Assembly: GCA_018606645.1 (NCBI GenBank)
Contig: JAGVRI010000014.1
Location: forward strand, 36,377 to 100,376
Origin: Chloroflexota bacterium
GTDB lineage: Bacteria; Chloroflexota; Anaerolineae; JAAYZQ01
Direction: 5' to 3'
Length of the DNA stretch: 64,000 nt
Shown: positions 1 through 6,530 of the stretch, one piece after another
How the letters are laid out: each line of letters opens with the position of its first letter
How positions within the stretch are numbered: position 1 is the first letter of the stretch
Made by a program: the position numbers and the translations under genes
Notes under the pieces: generated by a model
Database searches by the model: none
Told to the model about the DNA's origin: nothing
Seen by the model: only the letters and a program-made list of their open reading frames with translations

Positions 1-948
1 GTCCGCATCTCCGTGTTGGCAAACAAAGCCGTCCTGACCGTGATAGGCCAGCGCTGCCTTCATCCCCTGCAAAGTACGAGGCCAGTCGCGCTGCGTGAAA
101 AGCGTGGTTAGCGTCTGGTGCCGGGTTTTGGAATTGGCTTCGAGGCCCGGGTGTGCGATCGGCACCGTATCGCTCATGATGGGGTCCAAAAAATGGTTGG
201 TGCAAAAGCCAACGCCGGCCTGCGCCGGTCTCACCGCCAACCGGTCGTAGGTCTTCTCGATCACAATGATCTGCCCGCCCAGATCGGCAAGCACGGCCCC
301 CATCCCCCACCCGGCAACGCGCATCTCCCGGAACATCTCCATCGCCTCGAGAGAAGTGCGGCATTGAGCCAGCACCAAACGGGGGGCGATGTTGCACACA
401 ATGCCGTAGCCATCCTGGTTGGCCACAAGGGGCCCGGCGGTCTGCATCAGCGCAAACCCCGCCTCGTTCATCCCTCCTTCCAGCCAGAGAGTGCCAACCC
501 AACTGATACCGATAAAGGCCAGGCCGCCGTCGGGATAGACGGTCTGTAGCAGGTAAAAAGGAACGGCGGCCTTGGTCTCGTCACAGTTCTTGGCGACGAG
601 CGGGCCCACGTCACTTGTGCACATGCCGATAGCCGAGCAGGCCAAACGAAACGTCTTGGAGATGTTCGGCCTGCTTAGATCATTCGTCGCCAGGACCAGA
701 TTCAGCAGAGTGACCTGGTCAAGGCTGACCTTCGCCCCTTTGCTGATGCCGACCATCTCCGCCACCAGCTCGGGCGACTGGGCTGCCAACGAGCTGAGCA
801 ATCTCCTTTCCAGCTCCTGAACCTCTGGCGAAGTGAGCCAGTGATCGGGGCAATAGGCGCGGATCGCCTCTTCGATCTCTGCCGAAAACTGGCGGCCATG
901 CTGATAGCCGCGCTCAAACGGCGGTCCTTCCAAGGTTATCGATAGCAT
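1..948 (-). CDS. C45-type acyltransferase/peptidase (AAT family), 3' end beyond window
   Basis: The frame is open from an ATG at 948 to the window edge, giving 316 residues of a protein probably about 350 long. The sequence resembles acyl-CoA:6-aminopenicillanate acyltransferase-like Ntn hydrolases (peptidase family C45). The signature is the self-processing site MCTSDVGPLVAKNCDE, with Cys110 expected to become the N-terminal nucleophile after autocleavage. Members hydrolyse or transfer acyl groups on amide bonds; the true substrate is rarely known. The start is supported by a GGAGGG ribosome binding site 6 bases upstream. It is the last visible gene of the minus-strand operon that begins with the GntR-type regulator at 5383, so an amide- or lactone-type catabolic substrate is plausible but not shown. 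Confidence 0.8.
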   Translation of the reverse strand, partial: MLSITLEGPPFERGYQHGRQFSAEIEEAIRAYCPDHWLTSPEVQELERRLLSSLAAQSPELVAEMVGISKGAKVSLDQVTLLNLVLATNDLSRPNISKTFRLACSAIGMCTSDVGPLVAKNCDETKAAVPFYLLQTVYPDGGLAFIGISWVGTLWLEGGMNEAGFALMQTAGPLVANQDGYGIVCNIAPRLVLAQCRTSLEAMEMFREMRVAGWGMGAVLADLGGQIIVIEKTYDRLAVRPAQAGVGFCTNHFLDPIMSDTVPIAHPGLEANSKTRHQTLTTLFTQRDWPRTLQGMKAALAYHGQDGFVCQHGDAD

Positions 949-960
949 CTGCTTCCCTCC

Positions 961-1092
961 TCAGCCGCACAGTCGCGCGCATGCAGGGAGAAACTCGCCA
1001 AACGTAGATGTAAAGCCCACCATCGCTTCAACATAGCGAATCCCCATACTGGTGGAGACCTTTGGGCTGCTCAAAAGGCCACCGGCAATCAT
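961..1092 (-). other. Short ORF or gene remnant, 43 aa
   Basis: Between the UroD-family gene and the C45 gene lies an open frame that could start at an ATG at 1092 and ends in TGA at 961, just before the Shine-Dalgarno of the C45 gene. The frame is open back to the UroD stop codon at 1126 and is the same frame as both neighbours. The product (MIAGGLLSSPKVSTSMGIRY at its start) matches no family I recognise and has no clear ribosome binding site. It may be a small peptide gene, a decayed remnant, or chance. Confidence 0.2.
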
Positions 1093-1125
1093 ACCGTCCT
1101 GGTAGAGATAGCTTGTGGCCCATGG

Positions 1126-2232
1126 TTATCCCCTCCACCTCTCGCCGAAGTTCCCGCAGGTCAGGACGGTCTCGTGATAGGCGGCATAGTTCTCAAGCGG
1201 GACGTCGGGACCGATGTATCCCGAGCCAATGAGAACTCCTCCATCGCGCCCCACATCGATGATCTCGCGCGCCTCGGCCTGAATCTTTTCGGCCGGACCG
1301 TTGATCAAGGTCCCGCTGTTGTCCATACCACCTGCCAGGATCAGCCGGGGGTAGCGTTTCCGCAACTCGGCTACTTTCATATTGGCCCGTGGCTCCAACG
1401 GGTTGATGCCGTCAATCCCGGCATCCAGGAGCATGTCCAGAAACAGGCGGATATCCCCATCCGAATGAAAGAACACATACCTGGCACCGGCTCCCTTGTA
1501 CGCCTGGACCATCCGCCGGTAGGCCGGCAAGAGGATCCGCTCAAACGAGACAGGGCTGATCATCGGGCCGGTGTTGTAGGCGATATCGTCAAAGATCCAA
1601 ATCCCGGTTTCTTGGAGTGACCAGCGCTTGATTTCCTCGACACCTACAGCCGTCAAGTGATCGGCCACCTTGTCGGCGATGGCTCGAGCGAGGGAGGGAT
1701 CGCGCGCGATGTCGATCAGGTACTGGGTCTCGCCGCGCAGGTAAGTAGACCGCAGAAACGGCCCGCCCGTCTTGCCGAAAACGCAGCTCTTCTCCTTGGC
1801 CTGTTCCAATGCCCTTTTGACAGTGAGTAGATCTGGCATTCCTCCGACCACAGGGACATCCTCAATCGTTTCAGTTACCACTTGCTGGAATCGCACATCC
1901 AGGTCTGCAGGATCGAACTGTATCGTATCGATATCCCTGCCGTCCAGGATAGGTACCTCGAGGGTCTCGACGAAATAGGCGCCCGCTCGTTGCCGGACAG
2001 TCCGCCCCCATTGGTCAACCTTGTAGATATCGCCCCCGTCCTGCTTGAGCAAGCGGGCCCTGGTCGGAAACGTGCCTTCCAGTGGCGACCAGATGGCGAC
2101 ATCGTTTACCGCCTCGACGGGTCCCAGTCTCTTCTGCCATGGCTCTGGATACGCCCAGAAGAACTCGACTCGAGGGATCCTATCAGGTCGCCTGAATTCG
2201 CAGGCTGCTAACACGCGCTCCCTTGAGTTCAT
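1126..2232 (-). CDS. Uroporphyrinogen decarboxylase-family (URO-D) protein
   Basis: A 368-residue protein with the typical opening of the URO-D superfamily (NSRERVLAACEFRRPDRIPR) and the barrel segments found in this group, including VFFHSDGDIRLFLDMLLDAG and INPLEPRANM near the end. Members include HemE and the corrinoid methyltransferases MtaA/MtbA. This divergent type is common in catabolic operons and usually has no assigned reaction. The neighbours (LarA-like racemase, sugar isomerase, GntR regulator) argue against a haem role. A methyl-transfer or decarboxylation step in the same pathway is an inference only. Confidence 0.8.
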   Translation of the reverse strand: MNSRERVLAACEFRRPDRIPRVEFFWAYPEPWQKRLGPVEAVNDVAIWSPLEGTFPTRARLLKQDGGDIYKVDQWGRTVRQRAGAYFVETLEVPILDGRDIDTIQFDPADLDVRFQQVVTETIEDVPVVGGMPDLLTVKRALEQAKEKSCVFGKTGGPFLRSTYLRGETQYLIDIARDPSLARAIADKVADHLTAVGVEEIKRWSLQETGIWIFDDIAYNTGPMISPVSFERILLPAYRRMVQAYKGAGARYVFFHSDGDIRLFLDMLLDAGIDGINPLEPRANMKVAELRKRYPRLILAGGMDNSGTLINGPAEKIQAEAREIIDVGRDGGVLIGSGYIGPDVPLENYAAYHETVLTCGNFGERWRG

Positions 2233-2322
2233 AGTATGCGGTGCGATGCTAGGCCCCCTGCCCCGTCGCAGGCCGTGAAGAGGAGCGCGACCATGGGCAT
2301 ACGCACAACTACCTTCGGAAAT

Positions 2323-3219
2323 TCACTCTCTCTCCAGCGCATCCAGGCACTCCTGAAAGTAGGCCCGCCCCCGGCTGACCTCGGCCAGGATCTGGTCCGG
2401 CGGCACGCCGCTAAAGTCGACATTGGCGTAGCTGGTATAGCCGATCGATTTCAGGCTGCGAAAGACGGCGGGAAAGTCGATGTTGCCCCGCCCTGCCGGC
2501 AGATGGAGGGGCTGGGTGCCGTCGTTGTCGGCCAGATGCACATACAGCAGGCGGTCCTTCAGCTTGGGGATCACCAGGTCCAGGTGCTCCTTGGTGGCGT
2601 GGGTATGCGCCACGTCCAGCAGGCAGCCGGCATTTGGCTCGCCGGCATCCTCGATCAGCTTGAACACGCCGTCGCTGGTGTTCACAAAATCACCCACACG
2701 GTTCTCGATGATCAGCGTTTGGCCAAACTCGGCGGAGGTGCGGGCCATCTGCGCGAAACGGAACACCGCATTGTCCCAGAACCGCTTCCAGTCAAAGCCT
2801 GCCGGCACACGCACCTGCATCGGCGGCGCACCGGGATAGGGCTCAGTACCGGGCACGCCCTTGATCTCGGGCGGCATGTAGGCGCACACACAGAGCATCT
2901 CGCAGCGGACCACCGCGCCAAACTCGGCCAGCCGCCGGTACCGGCGCTGGTAGCGTTCGGCAACGGCCGGATCGGTGGAAAACGCGCCGTGGACCACGCC
3001 AATGATGGCTGAGATGTTCAGCCCATACTGCTGCAAGCGGCTGGTGAGTTCGCCCACGCGCTGGTGATACTCCTCCAGGTCGAGATCGACATTGATCTCC
3101 AGCTCACAGTGTGCAAAACCGGCCGAGTGCATATCCGCCAGAGCCTTCAAATAGTCGTCAAAGCTGTAGGGGAAACCATAGCGGGTGATGGGATAGAGCG
3201 CAGCGCAACCGATTTTCAT
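2323..3219 (-). CDS. Sugar phosphate isomerase/epimerase (xylose isomerase-like TIM barrel)
   Basis: A 298-residue AP-endonuclease-2/xylose-isomerase-like TIM barrel. Motifs include HCELEINVDLD in the first strands, IENRVGDFVNTSDG near the middle, LLDVAHTHAT with the typical Asp-x-x-His metal ligands, and VHLADNDGTQPLHLPAGRGN followed by the late NVDFSG strand. Such enzymes isomerise or epimerise sugars and keto-acids with a divalent metal. Two ATGs are adjacent (3222 and 3219); GAGG lies 5 bases before the second, so 3219 is preferred. It lies in the operon between a short ORF and the UroD-family gene. The exact substrate cannot be read from the sequence. Confidence 0.82.
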   Translation of the reverse strand: MKIGCAALYPITRYGFPYSFDDYLKALADMHSAGFAHCELEINVDLDLEEYHQRVGELTSRLQQYGLNISAIIGVVHGAFSTDPAVAERYQRRYRRLAEFGAVVRCEMLCVCAYMPPEIKGVPGTEPYPGAPPMQVRVPAGFDWKRFWDNAVFRFAQMARTSAEFGQTLIIENRVGDFVNTSDGVFKLIEDAGEPNAGCLLDVAHTHATKEHLDLVIPKLKDRLLYVHLADNDGTQPLHLPAGRGNIDFPAVFRSLKSIGYTSYANVDFSGVPPDQILAEVSRGRAYFQECLDALERE

Positions 3220-3227
3220 CATAGCCT

Positions 3228-3314
3228 CTAATTAGGATAGTCCCAGGCCACGGCGGCCTGCTGCACCCGCGCGCGGTAAGCGCCCTCGTCGAAATAATCC
3301 CCGGCCCGTAGCAT
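3228..3314 (-). other. Short ORF, 28 aa, with ribosome binding site
   Basis: An ATG at 3314 is preceded by AAGGAAG at a good distance and opens a 28-codon frame ending in TAG at 3228, 8 bases before the sugar isomerase start. The peptide begins MLRAGDYFDEGAYRARVQQ. It is hydrophilic, has no signal peptide and matches no family I know. It could be a translated leader peptide coupling the isomerase, or the start of a once longer gene that has been deleted. Confidence 0.35.
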
Positions 3315-3399
3315 GGTTGCTTCCTTTTGGTGCGTAACTCCTCTCCTCCAAGAACGGACAGAGTGAAAGTAGCGGGCGTATCACCTCATGCTTCGCAAA

Positions 3400-4680
3400 T
3401 CAGGCCGGCGGCAAGATGGGCAAAACCTCGGCACTCTCATGCAGGATGCCGATCTCCAAGGACGGCTCCGCCTCCAGCCGGCGCCGCACATACTCCGCCA
3501 ATTGGTCCGGCAGCAGATGCCGAAACCCCATCGCCTGGCAGATGTCCGGCGCAAGACCCTCGGTGACCAGAGTAATGGCCATCTTGGCCTTGATGTCGTT
3601 CAGCACAATGGCCTCCGCCGCGGTGAGGGGATCCGGCACCTGTCCACGAGCCAGCATCTCCCATATCTGCTCGCTAGTCTTTTGCCCCACATAGTCAGCC
3701 AGCTCCGGATGGGCCGGGCTGATGCCCTCCAGGCAGCCGCACACCAGGACGATTTCGCCACCCGGTTTCGTCGCCAGTTCGGCAGAGGTGATCCCCTTGT
3801 CCCCCTGGAAAAAGTCAAAATCGATGGGCGACGTGCTGCTGAGAACCAGGTCGGCCCGCTTGGGGATGGGCACCCCATAGACCCGCCGCGAGATCTCCAC
3901 GCCGGCCCGGTGGGCCTGGACAAAGTGCCCAGCAACGGCATCGATCAGCTCCCCGTGTCGGTTCAGGATCACATTCAGGATAAAGTTGAGGTGGATCTTT
4001 TCGGCAAAGTCTTCCATCTCCCGCCGCATCGGCGTATCCACCCGGCCCAGCGCCGGCCAACGCGAGCCAAGGAGGTGCATCTGAGCCACCGTCTCCTCCC
4101 CCGCCACCCCCGGCAGGACGGCCTTGGCCCCACCGCTCCAACCGGTGGGGTGATGGGGGATGATATTGCCAATGGCCAGGCGAAAATCGGCTGACACGAC
4201 GTCCTTGTTGACCAGGATGCGTGTGCCGCGATCGGTCGTGCCATAGTCGACCAACTGTTCCGGGTCCTTGTACCGATGATCCAGGAAATGGATGCGCTCC
4301 AGCAGCGGCCGACCGTACTTTTCCACCTTCTCGGTGTCGGTCGTGGCGCGGTGGGTGCCGGAAGCAATGACCGCCCGGATGTCGCTGTCGGGGATGCCGG
4401 CCCGGTTCAGCTCGTCCAAGACCACCGGCGCAATGCGATCGACCGGCGTAAGACGGGTGTTGTCATCGACAATCAGCACCACCTTCTGACCAGGACGCAC
4501 CATCTGGTCCAATGTGGGGGTACCGATCGGGTGCGACAGCGCCTCTCGCAGCACCTGGCGCGGATCGTCGGCTGGTGGCACATCCAGCGGCCGAGCCTCA
4601 AAGATCAGGTTCTGGCGTGGGATGTCCAGGTCAAGGGTACGGTTGACGTATTTAATCTTTGTCGGAACCGAGTGCGGCAT
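3400..4680 (-). CDS. LarA-like nickel-dependent lactate racemase family protein (DUF2088)
   Basis: 426 residues, the family's normal length. LarA racemises D/L-lactate (homologues racemise or epimerise other 2-hydroxy acids) using a nickel-pincer nucleotide bound to a lysine. Key residues are in register with the studied Lactobacillus enzyme: His110 in ASGTHRATT, His176/177 and Lys186 in PHHPTGWSGGAKAVLPG. The fold's VDDNTRLTP motif is also present. The cofactor-making genes larB, larC and larE are not in the window and would have to lie elsewhere. The gene overlaps the regulator upstream by 29 bases, so the two are co-transcribed. The substrate is probably a 2-hydroxy acid other than lactate, judging from the sugar-catabolic neighbours; this is inference. 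Confidence 0.88.
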   Translation of the reverse strand: MPHSVPTKIKYVNRTLDLDIPRQNLIFEARPLDVPPADDPRQVLREALSHPIGTPTLDQMVRPGQKVVLIVDDNTRLTPVDRIAPVVLDELNRAGIPDSDIRAVIASGTHRATTDTEKVEKYGRPLLERIHFLDHRYKDPEQLVDYGTTDRGTRILVNKDVVSADFRLAIGNIIPHHPTGWSGGAKAVLPGVAGEETVAQMHLLGSRWPALGRVDTPMRREMEDFAEKIHLNFILNVILNRHGELIDAVAGHFVQAHRAGVEISRRVYGVPIPKRADLVLSSTSPIDFDFFQGDKGITSAELATKPGGEIVLVCGCLEGISPAHPELADYVGQKTSEQIWEMLARGQVPDPLTAAEAIVLNDIKAKMAITLVTEGLAPDICQAMGFRHLLPDQLAEYVRRRLEAEPSLEIGILHESAEVLPILPPA

Positions 4681-5383
4681 CGAGGATCCCTCTCCTGCTG
4701 ATAGTCAGGTGGTTCATCATCGCCCGCTCCGCAGCAGCCGGGTCCCGGGCGACGATGGCATCATAAATGGCCTGGTGCTCGGCGAAGGTGGTCTCCAGGC
4801 GATCCGTCGCCTCGCTCGACAGGGCGATATACTGGCGGATGATGCCCTGCAAGGACAGCATAATTTGCAAAAGTAGCTCATTATGAGCCGCCACGGCAAT
4901 GGCGTGATGGAACTGCATGTCCAGCTCCGTTTCCAGCTCAATATCGCGGCCCTCGATCTGCTGCAGTTGCCGAAAGACGGCGATCCTCTCAATGTCTTCC
5001 GGCGTAGCGCGTTGCGCCGCCAGACCGGCCGCCTTGACTTCCAGCCCCTCGCGAACCTCGACGATCATGTTCACTTCGCGTCTACAGAGGAGCACTGGCC
5101 AGCGGATTTGCTGGGTCAAAAAGGCGGTGAAATCCTGGCGAACGTAGGTCCCATCGCCGCGTCTGGCCTCCAGGATGCCACTGAGGGTCAGTAGCTTGAG
5201 CGCCTCGCGCACCGTAGTCCGGCCGACGCGGAGTTGCTGCGCCAGGTCCCGCTCGGCGGGCAGCTTGTCGCCTGGGCGGAGGACGCCCTCCGATAGCAGG
5301 CGCATCAGCCGCTGGGCGACGATCTCGGTGACCGTGTTCCGCTGGATTGGCTCGATCTTCAACGGATTTGTATAGGATTCCAT
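4652..5383 (-). CDS. GntR-family (FadR subfamily) transcriptional regulator
   Basis: 243 residues. The N-terminal winged helix (ERDLAQQLRVGRTTVREALK, LSGILEARRGDGTYV) is of GntR type, and an all-helical FCD effector domain follows, with metal-binding-type residues in DMQFHHAIAVAAHNELL and a later MMNHL segment. FCD regulators sense small carboxylates and usually repress their own operon. The start is the ATG at 5383, with AGGAG 10 bases upstream; an in-frame TTG further up would place that ribosome site inside the gene. It is the first gene of the operon running to position 1, and two palindromes in its 5' leader are candidate operators. Confidence 0.9.
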   Translation of the reverse strand: MESYTNPLKIEPIQRNTVTEIVAQRLMRLLSEGVLRPGDKLPAERDLAQQLRVGRTTVREALKLLTLSGILEARRGDGTYVRQDFTAFLTQQIRWPVLLCRREVNMIVEVREGLEVKAAGLAAQRATPEDIERIAVFRQLQQIEGRDIELETELDMQFHHAIAVAAHNELLLQIMLSLQGIIRQYIALSSEATDRLETTFAEHQAIYDAIVARDPAAAERAMMNHLTISRRGILDAALGSDKD

Positions 5384-5399
5384 CGGTCCCACACTCCTT

Positions 5400-5413
5400 G
5401 ACAAGACCTTGTC
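5400..5413. promoter_or_regulatory. Operator-like palindrome GACAAG-AC-CTTGTC
   Basis: A perfect 6-bp inverted repeat with a 2-bp centre lies in the 5' leader of the GntR gene, between the predicted transcription start (near 5454) and the ribosome binding site. Its place suggests repressor or second-site binding by the encoded regulator; no experiment supports this. Confidence 0.35.
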
Positions 5414-5438
5414 GCTTGCCGCATGTACGCAATATCAC

Positions 5439-5450
5439 AGGTCAGACCAA
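5439..5450. promoter_or_regulatory. Candidate FadR-type operator (GGTCAGACC)
   Basis: The sequence AGGTCAGACCAA has the GTC-N-GAC core of FadR-subfamily GntR operators (family consensus TnGTnnnACnA). It begins a few bases downstream of the predicted transcription start of the gntR-larA operon, where a bound repressor would block RNA polymerase. This implies autoregulation. Confidence 0.55.
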
Positions 5451-5460
5451 TTTCAGAAAT

Positions 5461-5489
5461 ATTATACCATAGTTCCTACAGCCTGTCAA
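5461..5489 (-). promoter_or_regulatory. Sigma-70 promoter of gntR-larA operon
   Basis: On the minus strand TTGACA (5489-5484), a 17-bp spacer and TATAAT (5466-5461) form a perfect consensus promoter. Transcription would start near 5454, about 70 bases before the GntR start codon. Confidence 0.85.
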
Positions 5490-5580
5490 TACTCTGTATT
5501 CATTGGTAGTGTATTCGTTCCGGATTCTGTGGAAAGAGGGATGAAAATATTGAGGCCGGCGGCTGACGCGCACCAACCTC

Positions 5581-5652
5581 ACCTCATCCCCCGGCCCCTT
5601 CCCCTCTCCGCCGGCGGGGAGGGGAAGGGGGTGATGGGGGTAGGGATGAGGT
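5581..5652. repeat. Long GC-rich palindrome (REP-like)
   Basis: Two nested stems: ACCTCATCCC (5581-5590) with GGGATGAGGT (5643-5652), and CCCCTTCCCCTC (5595-5606) with GAGGGGAAGGGG (5619-5630). A related C-rich palindrome lies at 11014-11039. The stretch between the two minus-strand operons (5384-5765) otherwise holds only the promoter, operators and another palindrome. Confidence 0.7.
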
Positions 5653-5666
5653 AGTTTCGAAAAGGT

Positions 5667-5712
5667 GGGAGTGGAACCTCCAGGCGGTTGACCGGCTGAA
5701 GCCTCGACTCCC
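5667..5712. repeat. 46-bp dispersed imperfect palindrome, copy 1
   Basis: The element starts GGGAGTGGAACCT and ends GAAGCCTCGACTCCC; the arms pair with few mismatches around a short centre (GGCGGTTGACCGG). A close copy lies at 48810-48852, half an element at 48785-48803, and an inverted-arrangement relative at 30318-30358. All lie in intergenic DNA near gene ends, so they may act as terminators or be non-autonomous mobile repeats. Confidence 0.7.
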
Positions 5713-5765
5713 GCGCGAGAAAAGCGCTCGATTTTCGGAGTAGATTCGACTCAGAGGACAAGCTC

Positions 5766-6530
5766 TCAGGCCAGGGCGGCGCGGATGGCCGGCAACGCCT
5801 GCTCGGCCGCTTGGCGGCCCAGTTCGAGGACCTGGCGCTTCCTGGAGAGGCGGACCAGGCTGCTCAGCCCCCAGACCGGGACCGGAATATAGACATCCGC
5901 CGTCGCCGGATGGTCGGCGGCATGGAAGAGCAGATGTTCAATGGCCGCCACTGCGTTCCGGAACGGCCCCCTGGGTGGCGCGGGCGAGGGGAATCCTAAC
6001 CGGACAGCGATCACTACGTCCGCACCCAACTCGCGAGCGACCGAGATGGGCAGGTTATTGGCCACGCCGCCATCGGTCAACCAGCGATGGTCGAGAAAGA
6101 CCGGAACAAACAACCCGGGCACCGAACAACTGGCCCGCACCGCCGGCGCCACCCGTCCCTCGCGGAAGACCACCGCTTCGCCGGTCGTCAGATCGGCGGC
6201 CACGGCCGCATAGGGGATCTGCAGGTCGGCAAAGGTGAGGTCTCCCAAGGTCCGGACCAGGTAGGATTCCAGTCTATCAAAGCTCAACAACCCACGGCGA
6301 GGCCAAACCGGGCGGACAAGGCGACGCCAGCGGATATCCAAGGCCAACTGGAGCAATCGATCGGCCCGCACCCCGGCGGCATAGAGCGCGCCCACCAGGG
6401 AACCGACACTCGTCCCGGCGATGCAGTCCACCGGGATCTGCTCACGCTCCAGCACCTGGAGCACGCCAATATGCGCGATGCCGCGAGCCCCACCTCCGCC
6501 CAGGGCCAGGCCCACGCGCTTGCGGTTCAT
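5766..6530 (-). CDS. Patatin-like phospholipase
   Basis: 254 residues from the ATG at 6530 (MNRKRVGLALGGGGARG). The frame is open far upstream but the extra part is antisense noise inside the AOR gene. The patatin fold is clear: oxyanion loop GGGGARG, nucleophile elbow GTSVGS (Ser about 43), an inner SVPGLFVPV segment, and the catalytic Asp in DGGVANNLP (DGG/A motif). It is expected to be a cytosolic or membrane-associated lipid acyl hydrolase (the RssA/YchK type). The start overlaps the AOR stop codon as ATGA, so translation is coupled. Confidence 0.9.
   Translation of the reverse strand: MNRKRVGLALGGGGARGIAHIGVLQVLEREQIPVDCIAGTSVGSLVGALYAAGVRADRLLQLALDIRWRRLVRPVWPRRGLLSFDRLESYLVRTLGDLTFADLQIPYAAVAADLTTGEAVVFREGRVAPAVRASCSVPGLFVPVFLDHRWLTDGGVANNLPISVARELGADVVIAVRLGFPSPAPPRGPFRNAVAAIEHLLFHAADHPATADVYIPVPVWGLSSLVRLSRKRQVLELGRQAAEQALPAIRAALA

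Noticed and set aside
961..964. TGA before the C45 gene as a second Sec codon joining the short ORF to the C45 protein
   Set aside because: The TGA is followed at once by the Shine-Dalgarno and ATG of the C45 gene, with no SECIS-like hairpin, so it is an ordinary stop.
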